From Opeltia flavorubescens (Eukaryota > Ascomycota > Lecanoromycetes > Teloschistales > Teloschistaceae), in assembly GCA_000442125.1 (NCBI GenBank), contig KE546966.1, positions 1,345,954 to 1,409,953 on the forward strand: a stretch of 64,000 nt of DNA, given 5' to 3'. Shown in pieces: positions 1 to 9,056 of this stretch. The stretch's first letter is position 1. Each line of letters opens with the position of its first letter. The notes under the pieces are model-generated. The model was given only the letters and a program-made list of their open reading frames with translations, did no database searches and was not told where the DNA came from. A program made the position numbers and the translations under genes.

Positions 1-991
1 AGAGATGTGTTCGAGGCTATATAGAATTTATTGTAGCATGAAGGGTCCCACAAACAGCCATTAGATTCGGTGCCTTTCCGCACACATGTGTTGCAGTAAC
101 GACATGTTAATTCAGCTTACCTACGGTCATCAAACAATGTGTCAGACTACAGCTACCGGGCAGTGGACTACATCGTACTCGTTTCTTTAGATGATCGACC
201 GTTCCAAAAATAAAATTGGGACAGACAAAGGTGGTGATCATATACGACATGACAGTCGAGAGCAGAGAAGCCTTTCGAGCAAGGTGTAGACTAGGTGATG
301 ATACCGGCTCCGATATGTTACATTCTTGATTTGGGGGTGTGAGATGGAAGGATCGCCATTCGGCATTGCCGGTCGTGGTAGCGTTGTAGACGTTCGTTTG
401 AGGAAGGAACAACCGACTGATGCTGATTACGTAAGTACTCTCATTGCTTAAAAATATGTTTCTCACAACAAACAAAGAGCAAATCACAATGAACATCCTC
501 ATAAAAGAGCTGTTTCGTAATCGTGAGATGGGAACTGCCTTGGCACGTTGTCACTGCTCATTCGGGCTTCATTCACACCACTTTCTCTATCAAGATATCG
601 AACATCGTTAAATCTACTGGAATGGAACTGATGAATGAAGCGTGGTTCCACACAGTCATCAGAAAATCATATTCTCATTCTTTTATTATGCCAAAAAATG
701 GTTGTGTAGCGTGTTGTGGTCAGATAAAATTGTTCCATAGTTTCTATGGGCATTGACTGGCCATTTTATGTTTAATCTTGCTTCCTTTGACGCCCTCTTC
801 AGCAGCAGAACAGTTACCAAACATCCTACGTCACCTGAGCCCGATTTCCAACTCATGAACTCGCTTCAACAGACTGCCGGCACTTTTGCATATCTGTTTC
901 GTATTGCTGGTGCAGCACTTTCAATCATCTAGCGATCGCCGTCACGCCAATCTTCCATCATAACTCAGTAGGTCTTGCTTGTCACTGAGAA
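1..991. other. Left-edge spacer, no supported gene
   Basis: This stretch is AT-rich and broken by stops in all frames. A minus-strand frame of 131 codons (107-502) starts with a real ATG and a hydrophobic run, but has no recognisable domain and no splice partner, so I do not call it. The last 150 bases before the Nudix gene presumably hold its promoter; no clear TATA box is visible. Confidence 0.5.
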
Positions 992-1675
992 ATGGCTACT
1001 TCCCGTTTCAAGACCGAGCAGTACACATCAGAAGCATTCGTGGAGAGTGTTGGTGCTATCCTCTTTCGGATGTCCACAAAGGAAGTATGTGTGCTCCATC
1101 TTCTCGAACGTGATGAATATATTTTGGCCAAAGGACGACGCAATTGCGGGGAGACTCGCCAGGATGCTGCTATACGCGAAGTAAGTCAACCTATCAGCCT
1201 TGTCCTAAAGCACTTTCTTCTGGGGTTCCAAACAAAGGCTGGGCTTGTTAGAGATCTGCTGACTCAGGACTCTGTACAGCTCACTGAAGAAACAGGCTTC
1301 CCTTGCCATCTCCTAATTCTGAATATGTTCACCCGCGCTCCTCCTGCAGTAGAAGCTGAGCAGCTTGGAGATGAAGCACGTTTCTTTACCAGCATCTGCG
1401 AACCCTTCACTTTGCAAATTCGACGTCTCGGAGATGACAACGTCAAACTCATCTGGTGGTATATTGCCGCAATCAACGAAGACGAAGCATCTAAGAAAGG
1501 CCCACCAGAGGAGAAGTTTGCAGTCGAATTCTACAGCTTTACCGACGTCATAGCAAAGTTGACCTTCCAAGGAGATCGTGATATGGTCAAAAAGGCAATT
1601 GAAATTGTCAACACCACGTTAGCAGATGATTGTTCCAATCGTGACACAATGAGGTCATTACTGACAGTCACATAG
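992..1675 (+). CDS. Nudix hydrolase, two exons
   Basis: Nudix enzymes cleave nucleoside diphosphates linked to another moiety. Exons 992-1180 and 1280-1675 give 194 aa. Joining them creates a perfect Nudix box at residues 48-70 (G48, E54, R62-E63, E66-E67, G69, F70), matching GX5EX7REUXEEXGU; this supports the intron at 1181-1279 (gtaagt...acag). The intron falls directly after the RE pair, is 99 nt (33 codons) and contains no in-frame stop, so unspliced RNA would encode a 227-aa protein with a split, probably dead, Nudix box. The N-terminal strand (about residues 17-45) and the later strand with WWY (about 120) fit the family fold. The substrate cannot be read from the sequence. It is convergent with the dual kinase at 1966-3150, with 290 bp between stop codons. 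Confidence 0.85.
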   Translation: MATSRFKTEQYTSEAFVESVGAILFRMSTKEVCVLHLLERDEYILAKGRRNCGETRQDAAIREVSQPISLVLKHFLLGFQTKAGLVRDLLTQDSVQLTEETGFPCHLLILNMFTRAPPAVEAEQLGDEARFFTSICEPFTLQIRRLGDDNVKLIWWYIAAINEDEASKKGPPEEKFAVEFYSFTDVIAKLTFQGDRDMVKKAIEIVNTTLADDCSNRDTMRSLLTVT

Positions 1676-1965
1676 CTAAAGTACAGGAAATTCTTGGTCG
1701 CGCTGATTTGGCATGACGAGGGAAAAAAGACAAGATCTCAGGAAAACAAGTTACTACCAACTAGGAACAGACTCGCAGGATAGGATGCCGAGGAATGACT
1801 GAAAAAAGAAGACTATCGGACCAAGCACTCGAGCGGCGAATAGCGATTCGCTTTTATGTAATCAAGACTCGATCGCGTTCTCCACACCAGTACAAGCTGC
1901 AATATGTAAGAGTTGCTCCTGATCATTGCAACACGGTTTTCAAACGGAAGATTGGCTGTATCCTG

Positions 1966-3150
1966 TCAACCTTCAATCTTGTTGAGCTCGGCGAATCGCA
2001 GCAGATTGCGCATGGTATCAGCAAAGGTGTCGTTGTTGTCAAGTATCAAATCGGCCTCCGATCGAATCAACTCTATACCCCGCTCCTTTTTCAACCGGTC
2101 ATTGCTGATTACCTCTTCCTGTGTAATCAGAGCCCGTTCAAATCTTTTCTCATTCGCTGTATGGATGTAAATGATCTGTGCCTTCTTTCCTAGCCACATT
2201 TTCAGCCATCTAGCAACTGAGTGTCGATGCATGCTTTCGATGGTGACCAGTCTGAGCCAGTAATGATCGCGGGAGAAACGCTCTAATTCGTGTAGGAGAT
2301 TCCTAGCTTGCTCCTTCTCAGGTAGGTCGTAGATGCTCCTTCCAAGCTTTTCGCTAATCAGATTGTTGAAGTAGACGATCTTCGCCCGAAATGCTTGCGC
2401 TGTTCCATAGTGGCCACAGAACGATTCGGCAATGCTACTCTTTCCTGATTCCGAGAGACCACTGATGATGTACACTCTGTCAAGCTTGTCGAGTATTGGT
2501 GTGAAGAGTTGATTCCCAGTGTGCTGCAGAAGAATTCGACGAAGCTCGTTTTGGATGTCGCCGATGTTGGATGTCCCGTTAATTCTAATGATATGCTGAT
2601 AAACCCCCGTACGCTCCTGACGATGCAACTCTGACTGCAAGAGCCGTTGGTACAGCTTGTATCTTTCGTCCGGGATATCGTCTTCTCGGCTTAACGTGAT
2701 TCGCAGAGACTCCTCCAGATTATTGCCGTGCGTCAGAAGGATAGCCAACTTCTCCTTCGGCAACTGGAGATGGTGTTCTTCCAGGATAGTATGGAACTCT
2801 GCTCGAGCTTTGTCGAGATCATGATCAGAGCGCTTCATGGCAGTCATTGCAACTGCGACCGCCTCAAACATGGTGGTACCTCGATCAAAGATCACTATTT
2901 TGCTATGCGCGTTGGCTACTGAGTCCTGGTATCTTTGCACCAGAGCGCTGGTAATAGAAGAGATGAAGTCCTCTTGGGTTGACTTCCACCACCAATCTTT
3001 GAGAAGCCCTTGTCGATGCAAATTGCCGATCTTTGTGTCGGTGTCGTGGAGTCCTCCAGCCTTGCATACCGTGTAATGACTAGGGATAAGGTCAATTTGT
3101 GTCGTCTTACCCACATTATCAGCCCCATTCAACGAAATAGTATAAGGCAT
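1966..3150 (-). CDS. Tandem P-loop nucleotide-kinase protein
   Basis: A single exon of 394 aa with two kinase-like halves. The N-terminal half has a Walker A loop (GADNVGKT, residues 9-16), a DRG triplet after a hydrophobic strand near residue 89 as in thymidylate and deoxynucleoside kinases, and a charged lid-like segment (REDDIPDERY) near 155. The C-terminal half has a second Walker A (GLSESGKSS, about 230-238) and an Arg-rich lid-like region, resembling the broad AAA_17/adenylate-kinase-like group. A protein with both could phosphorylate one small molecule twice, but that is inference. It lacks introns, unlike most of its neighbours. Its start lies 680 bp from the start of the divergent nucleotidyltransferase-kinase gene, so the two may share control. 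I know no named family with this exact pairing. Confidence 0.8.
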   Translation of the reverse strand: MPYTISLNGADNVGKTTQIDLIPSHYTVCKAGGLHDTDTKIGNLHRQGLLKDWWWKSTQEDFISSITSALVQRYQDSVANAHSKIVIFDRGTTMFEAVAVAMTAMKRSDHDLDKARAEFHTILEEHHLQLPKEKLAILLTHGNNLEESLRITLSREDDIPDERYKLYQRLLQSELHRQERTGVYQHIIRINGTSNIGDIQNELRRILLQHTGNQLFTPILDKLDRVYIISGLSESGKSSIAESFCGHYGTAQAFRAKIVYFNNLISEKLGRSIYDLPEKEQARNLLHELERFSRDHYWLRLVTIESMHRHSVARWLKMWLGKKAQIIYIHTANEKRFERALITQEEVISNDRLKKERGIELIRSEADLILDNNDTFADTMRNLLRFAELNKIEG

Positions 3151-3830
3151 GTTGAGAGTTGTGAATGAATTCGGCTTGCTGAAATTTCACAGAAAGAGCT
3201 GTTGCTTTGGTTAAAGTACTTGGGCATGGCCATTTTCAAGTTGGCGAATCTTTATAAGCCAGAATTCTTTGTAATGACTCTTGTTTGCGATGTCTCAGGA
3301 CGGTTACACGCACTGCTACGACGCATATAACCGCCGGTGTCACCGACTTCGCTGATTAAATTCATGGATACTGGACCGGAGGCTCTGTAGAGGGCATCCA
3401 GAGGAATACAAGCATGATACAAAGCGTCAAACTCCGCATTAGTCAGTGTTGATTATTCTGCTCTACCCAAAGNTGGGTATCATGGTTTCAGTTGACTCAA
3501 TTTGTTCTAACATCAATGATAATCTGAAAGAAATCTTACAAACAACGAGCGTTGGTCTAAAATCATGATTAGGCAGGAATACAATTGAGAGTATTCCATC
3601 AAGCTACTTATACGCCTTCGGAAACCTTTTTGTTAATCACCATGACATTGTTCACAGGAATCTTCATTACCTGACGATCATTTTGACGCTGGGAATCCAG
3701 CAGGTTTCACAGATGGCGCTTCGGACATGGTTCCTCCGCCCTATTCTAACGCATCCCTTTCATTCTCTACTCTCGCGGCTGATACTGGCCTTTAAGGTCG
3801 AGCCAAGGTTCAAGACAAACGCAGCCTCAA
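3151..3830. promoter_or_regulatory. Divergent promoter region of the two kinase genes
   Basis: A 680-bp spacer between two head-to-head genes. A TATA-like tttataag starts at 3251, about 100 bp upstream of the minus-strand start. A pyrimidine-rich stretch (about 3735-3775) precedes the plus-strand ATG. One ambiguous base lies at 3473. No coding frame of note is present. Confidence 0.5.
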
Positions 3831-5918
3831 ATGGCATTATTATGCTCCAGATACTATGACGTCGCAAGACAATTCTTCTCCCTAAATCTCAGTCCAATTT
3901 ACCCAAACATTAGTGCGGTCCTCATCGGAGGGAGCAGGATTTACTCTGCCAAATATGGACAAGATGAATGTTGTGACTCTGACTGGGACGGGGCTATCAT
4001 CGTTGGTACAAAGCTCGAGATACTTCAGCTGGTGAATGAGCAGCGATCAAGTCTGATGGCAATGCTGGGAATCGTACGAGAAGAGTTTCCCGAATTGCTG
4101 GTTCCCAAACAATTTTCGCCGCACTGGGATCACTTCGATGCTGTCAGGATTGCTGGTTTTGATCGCTTGGGTATGAAACGATCAGTAAAGATCCTAAGCC
4201 TCGACTACTTCTCCATGCCCAAGACCTCACTCCGCATCTTATCTTTCAAGGATAAAAGAATATTTGAAGGGTTTGGACCAACCTCTGTAAAATATTATCG
4301 TGTACAACAAGCACTCTGGCTCTATGGTGAGCTTTACATACTTCATGATCCATGGGCTTATACGAGTCCTGCCAATGATTGTGCTCATAGGCAGCCTACC
4401 GCCTTCGGCGTCACCGCGGACTTGTTGGTTTCTGGATTCTGGCTCCATGGGCATGAACCTCACGGCCGCATGATCCAGCGATATATTCTGGCCAAGTATT
4501 CGACGCTCTTGGGGTCGCGTGTGAATACCCAATCTTTTGCGAAACATCCTCGGTTTTCTAGCGAATATCGTAGCTGGCTTGCCGAGGAGCTCTCGAATCT
4601 ACATCCCCAATCTGATTCGCTGCCAGAGCAGCCACAATGTCCTTGTCCTTATAAGCATCGGAGGTTTCTTTGTGGGCCAGCGGTTACGGCTCTCGATATG
4701 TCCCTTGCTAGCCCTTCTCGACAGAATACCTCTCTTTCTACACAGTGTGTGGAGCGCTACAAGCGATCAGGAACATTGTTATCTCAGCAATTGCCCCCTT
4801 CAGCATTCTTCTCCAATTCCACAGCTACAGTGGTCATGGTACCAGCAGCCACACACGATGAAACGGCAATAAAAGTATTTTGCAAGCGCTCTCAATATCC
4901 GCAGCAGGAGATCCAAGGAGCATCGAATGCATCCGCTTTTGGACTTCGCATTCAACTACCTCATGCCACGTCATCTGGTGACTTATTATACCCTTTCTTT
5001 GAAGGGAAGACTGAATCGGAGCTTAGACTGTCAATTTGCCGCACTAGCTGGAGCAACTGCCAGGATATTGAGACATTACTGTACGCAGAGCTGGTGAAAG
5101 CCGAGGACATGCTGCGTTTATACAATCGTTGCTTGACGGACTGCAACACGCCCAAGGTAGAACCCAAAGCACAGCCTATTCACCGTTTCTTCTACTCCCG
5201 GTTGATAAACGATGTCCGATTCTCTCATTTGTACGGTGACTCTTTGAGTATTGGCGGAGGAAGCCTGTCAGCGGCGAAGTTATTAGAAAAACGTTGGAAG
5301 GTAAACGGGGTCATTTATCCATCCTTGGGCGCGCTTTTCGAACTCGCTATTGGTGAACTGCATCCAAGTTCTGTACAAAATGCTTCTTGTCCGATCGTTT
5401 TTGGATTGGGTGATGCTCACGGGGGAAACGTTATGATAGGTGACAATGTGTCACTGAATAATGGTCGCCATATTCTCTACGTTGATTACGAAGTGGCTGG
5501 CTTCCATCCGATCATGCTCGACCTCGCAAAGCCCCTTTATAACGACGTGTTCTTTAGTACTCTATACATGGATGTCCTCCCAGAATTACCAAACACAACA
5601 ACGTACTCAATCAACGACGACCTCATCGAAGTCGACTTTCCCCAACAAGTCGACGATATCACGCAGGCGGGTTTTGACATCAAGCGACGGTACTTGCTCC
5701 AGCCATTGTTTGAACTCGCCGCAAGACATGGAAGAGACTTGCAGAAGAATATCCCTTTGCTCTCCAACGCATTGTTTGTATGTGCCACCCTGACGCGCGA
5801 TTACAGTAAACATCCTGGCGCTTTTGTTCGGAATATGGCTGCAGGCATTATCCTTTCGCAGGCTGTAGACCTAGAGGGATTCTATTTAGGTTTGCAGTGT
5901 CTTAGGGTAGAAGTTTGA
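3831..5918 (+). CDS. Nucleotidyltransferase / APH-like kinase fusion
   Basis: A single exon of 695 aa. The N-terminal part has the polymerase-beta superfamily signature: a strand ending in GGS (33-35) followed by a cluster of aspartates (D49, D51, D53) and a hydrophobic strand. The candidate third carboxylate lies in one of the strands at about 105-130. The C-terminal part is an aminoglycoside-phosphotransferase/protein-kinase-like fold: a likely ATP-binding lysine in AIKVF (about 346), the catalytic loop GDAHGGNVM (about 528-536, replacing the usual HGDxxxxN) and the metal-binding YVDYEVAG (about 550-557). The middle (about 200-330) is poorly conserved-looking. Such enzymes could transfer NMP and phosphate groups to the same or related small molecules; the substrate is unknown. 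The absence of introns in 2.1 kb contrasts with the rest of the window and could mean horizontal acquisition or retroposition. Confidence 0.8.
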   Translation: MALLCSRYYDVARQFFSLNLSPIYPNISAVLIGGSRIYSAKYGQDECCDSDWDGAIIVGTKLEILQLVNEQRSSLMAMLGIVREEFPELLVPKQFSPHWDHFDAVRIAGFDRLGMKRSVKILSLDYFSMPKTSLRILSFKDKRIFEGFGPTSVKYYRVQQALWLYGELYILHDPWAYTSPANDCAHRQPTAFGVTADLLVSGFWLHGHEPHGRMIQRYILAKYSTLLGSRVNTQSFAKHPRFSSEYRSWLAEELSNLHPQSDSLPEQPQCPCPYKHRRFLCGPAVTALDMSLASPSRQNTSLSTQCVERYKRSGTLLSQQLPPSAFFSNSTATVVMVPAATHDETAIKVFCKRSQYPQQEIQGASNASAFGLRIQLPHATSSGDLLYPFFEGKTESELRLSICRTSWSNCQDIETLLYAELVKAEDMLRLYNRCLTDCNTPKVEPKAQPIHRFFYSRLINDVRFSHLYGDSLSIGGGSLSAAKLLEKRWKVNGVIYPSLGALFELAIGELHPSSVQNASCPIVFGLGDAHGGNVMIGDNVSLNNGRHILYVDYEVAGFHPIMLDLAKPLYNDVFFSTLYMDVLPELPNTTTYSINDDLIEVDFPQQVDDITQAGFDIKRRYLLQPLFELAARHGRDLQKNIPLLSNALFVCATLTRDYSKHPGAFVRNMAAGIILSQAVDLEGFYLGLQCLRVEV

Positions 5919-6133
5919 CTGGCTTAGAGCAACGTGACAAGGGTTTCGTTGGATGGAGGAAACAATGGTACGAGTATGTATCTGAGTTTCTTATCGGTTT
6001 AGAGTATTATTCTAGTTCTCTCCTGCTGCTCCTAGGCGAGCTCAGCTACTAACATGGCCGCCATAATATTGACACCAAATAGCATTAAGCGGCTACGAGC
6101 CAGGTGAAAGACTGAACTGGACTGCTAAGCAAG

Positions 6134-6571
6134 TCAATGCTCCCCTCTACTTGCGAAAGGTACAGCCTTCTTCATCTCTCTCATCTCGATTTCGTCTCTT
6201 TGAACTTCGTACTCCTCATCTAGACCATGTTCATCATCTTCTCCACATTCCTCACCTTCCCCTAGAGGAACCTTACCCTCAATGAGCATTTGAACATCGT
6301 ACCCCTTTTCCTTCAAGATCCACTCATCATGTTCCTTGTTGTCTTTTTCCTGATCGGCTGGTTCATTACCAACCGCCTCCTCTTCTTGCAATTTCATGCC
6401 ATTCAACCAGGCCTTCATATCTGATCTGTCCAGACAAACTGCGTTTCTCCTCTTCCAGTCTCTAGATGCTGGTGATGCATTTTCGCAGATCTCGGCAGCA
6501 CGGGATGAAGGTAAGAACTCTTCAAGGTTGGAGTTGGCTGTTGCTGGGGCAGAGTTGGCGATGGAGCTCAT
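6134..6571 (-). CDS. Small acidic protein of unknown function
   Basis: A 145-aa single-exon frame with a true ATG. The protein is highly charged, with Glu/Asp-rich stretches in the second half (about 60-130), no Cys pattern, no signal peptide and no membrane segment. I do not recognise a family. The codon pattern reads as coding, with alternating acidic and basic residues and no stop-prone composition, but low complexity can fake this. It could also be one exon of a larger gene. It ends 215 bp from the convergent nucleotidyltransferase-kinase gene. Confidence 0.45.
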   Translation of the reverse strand: MSSIANSAPATANSNLEEFLPSSRAAEICENASPASRDWKRRNAVCLDRSDMKAWLNGMKLQEEEAVGNEPADQEKDNKEHDEWILKEKGYDVQMLIEGKVPLGEGEECGEDDEHGLDEEYEVQRDEIEMREMKKAVPFASRGEH

Positions 6572-7207
6572 GGTGGATCCCTGTGTACTTTTTCGTGTAG
6601 TCTATGACATGGTTCGGGAGGAAGTCATGAGGGTAGTGGGGATTGATCGGTTGGGAGTGTGCTAACGAAGGGAGAAAACAAGGGAAGGAGAGATTATGTC
6701 TGGAAGGATTCATGAGATGTCCTGCTTTTGTGTCGAATGCAGATATACTGATGATCCTTGAAAACCTGACGAGAGAACAATGCGCAAAAGAGGCAAAGAT
6801 GACTTCGTGATAAAACTAGAATACTCGGACAGTCTTAACATGGAAATAAGACTTACTCAACCACTCTGCTGTAGCTTTGTCGTGTAGACTACGTAGAAAG
6901 ACTTTCGTGGTACCGACTTTACTATTCCCCATTGTCCACCATGATTTGACGCTTTCCAGTATCTCGGGACCACGATCTCGTCGGTCGTGTTTTTCATGGT
7001 CAATGCAAGCCTATTACATGGGAAAAGACGATGGCTCGCTCCAATCAGAAATGTGTGTTTTCATACTATCATTATTATCAAGCATTTCCTTACTGCCAAA
7101 ATCCAACCAGGATGTCAAACTCACTCAAGAAAAATCAATTACCATTTAACAAGCTTTAGTCCCGGCAAAAGACCACCCATCAGCTCTACACGGAGAGCAT
7201 CTCCCCT
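6572..7207. other. Spacer without supported gene
   Basis: 636 bp upstream of the small acidic gene and downstream of the small membrane-protein gene. Only short open frames without domain signal are present. Confidence 0.4.
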
Positions 7208-7465
7208 CTACAAACCATCAAACCCATTCCCACCCCCATTTCCCCATCTGGAAAAACCCTCACCTACATGCCCAGCAAACCAGTCCTGAAACACCAACCA
7301 CATGGTGCAATTGATCGAGAAAACCCAACCAAACAGCAATAGATTCGTAACAATGACCCAGAAGATGATGAAAGGACAGAGTGCGTAGCGGAAGCAGGTT
7401 AACAAAAGTCCCCTAGAGGGAGTGGTGTTGGTTGGTATCGTTGGGGCTGTTGCGGCAGTGGACAT
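7208..7465 (-). CDS. Small single-span membrane protein
   Basis: From the ATG at 7465 the frame gives 85 aa: a Thr/Pro-rich start, a long hydrophobic segment (about residues 25-52) rich in F, I, V, L and W, then a Gly-rich tail. The frame stays open further upstream (to 7624), but that part is Ser/Thr-rich and AT-rich like a 5' leader, so the inner ATG is preferred. No family is recognised. It may be a small ER or plasma-membrane protein, or a chance frame; the amphipathic and hydrophobic layout argues mildly for a real gene. Confidence 0.35.
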   Translation of the reverse strand: MSTAATAPTIPTNTTPSRGLLLTCFRYALCPFIIFWVIVTNLLLFGWVFSINCTMWLVFQDWFAGHVGEGFSRWGNGGGNGFDGL

Positions 7466-8520
7466 TATCTTGAGTATTGCGGACGTCTGAGAAAGATTTT
7501 GGTATATGTTCTTCGAGTACTGGTCGTGGCTTGGTTTCGTAGATAATGGTGTAGATGTGGATGTAGATAATGGTCGTGAAGGTAAGGATGAAAATAGAGG
7601 AGGTAGACTTGAGATTGGGAGCATATGTATATGGGAAAAACAATGGTATTATCGTGGAGATGGAGTGATGAACTGAACAAAGGACTAGAGAATTGAACAT
7701 GATGCTTGTTACTGACTTTAGCATATTGNGCGTGAACAAGGGACGATTCATCAGATGGTGTTACTGAAGCTTGGTGATGGCAAAGGTCTGGTGTTCGTGC
7801 TAAGGAAAGGCCACATCACAGATCGATGGAAACATCAGGGGAGATAATCCATTTCATACCTGACCAGAAGTCTGGGTTCACTGTTTTCACTTTGCGAAAA
7901 GGTTGTTTTCATCATTGGTTGACTTTGAAAGTCCGCAACTCTAGAAAGCCGTGCCATCATGCAATGAAAATAGATCATAAATCACGAATCGTACAGACTC
8001 AAAATTGCAACCACAAAAGATGAAGACCAACATACCTTCCCATTGTTGTAGCTAACTTTGCGGACCATAAATATTGAAAACGTGGTATCGGTTTTTACTC
8101 GATCCACACCCACCGATACGACTTGTCCTGATGATCTTGCGATCATCTAGGCCAAGGATCATGAGACGAGCTGCATGAGCTTCAAATGTACCCCGGAGAA
8201 ATGGGTTTCGATTGAGATCTTCTTCGAGCTGAACCCATTCGACGCTAATTTGACCGAGTGATACTGTCTCTGCCGTCTCCTTATTATGATTAAACCCTAA
8301 GGTTCTAATCAACGGATGCTTGTAAATCCATGATGTGTCTTCTCGTTCGCCCGGTACGCGTTTTCGACACCTCGTCTGCTTGGCAGAATCATCACTCTGA
8401 GGTTGGCTGAAGCACAGATAGGTACTGCCATCTCAATCACTTATAGGTCGAGACAAGATGCAGTCATTGAGTTCCAATGCCATAATAGCAGCGTTTCGAA
8501 TCACCTAGATCCTCTCCTTT
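7466..8520. other. Spacer with an orphan open frame
   Basis: About 1.05 kb with one ambiguous base (7729). A minus-strand frame at about 8052-8427 is stop-free and protein-like but has no ATG and lies downstream of the secreted-protein gene's stop. I could not join it to a start. Confidence 0.4.
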
Positions 8521-9056
8521 TCATTCCGTTTCTAAAGATCCATCCGGTCTTTCCGCAGGCCTTGCCACTGAAAGCATCAATTTCTCATTCCACCCTACGA
8601 TAGTTTCACCCCCCAGATGTGGCGGTCTGATGATGCACTAGAAGGAGGCTGTGTGTCAGACTTTTGTTCTTTCGACCGAAGCGGAAAATCAAATATTATG
8701 CTCACCTTCAGAGCCACGTCCTTCGCGAATCCCTTAAGATCGATCAAATTCATTCTATCAGGGCCCTCTGCTTCTGGTCGCAACCTCAGTCCGATTACAC
8801 ATCGGTCCCCCGTATCTCGCCAGAACGTTGGAAGCCGAATGTCCGGCCGGTCCGCAGGGTTTTTGCTGAATACTAGTGGGATGTTTGGATTCGGAACGAT
8901 GCTGGGGATCTTTTCGATAACACGGAGGCATTCGGCGAAAACGGCAGGCTTGAGACTTGAAGATGGCGGGAAGCAACCCATTGCAGACGCATGATGGAGG
9001 AGAATGGTCAGGATGATTGAAGAGGTGGCGACGAAAGAAACAAACGATCGAAACAT
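8521..9056 (-). CDS. Small secreted protein, two exons
   Basis: Exons 9056-8706 and 8637-8521 give 155 aa; the intron 8638-8705 is 68 nt (gtgagc...ctag). The start at 9056 opens a clear signal peptide (MFRSF, then a hydrophobic core to about residue 24, cleavage near A25/M26). The mature part has four cysteines: C28, one near 43, one in the DRCVIGL strand near 88, and one at 118 (the first residue of exon 2). This is followed by a GG turn and a short strand. The pattern (a W and C before a short hydrophobic strand, then a Cys followed by xxxxxxGG near the end) resembles a common group of uncharacterised small secreted proteins in Pezizomycotina. It is probably extracellular, with two disulfides. 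A link to host or substrate interaction is only a guess. Confidence 0.65.

Noticed and set aside
107-502. 131-codon minus-strand frame with a hydrophobic start resembling a signal peptide
   Set aside because: AT-rich, no domain, no cysteine or repeat pattern and no splice partner; such frames occur by chance.
8052-8427. Stop-free, protein-like minus-strand frame
   Set aside because: No ATG, and it lies downstream of the stop of the secreted-protein gene. No splice join keeps frame with the upstream exon better than the short second exon already assigned.
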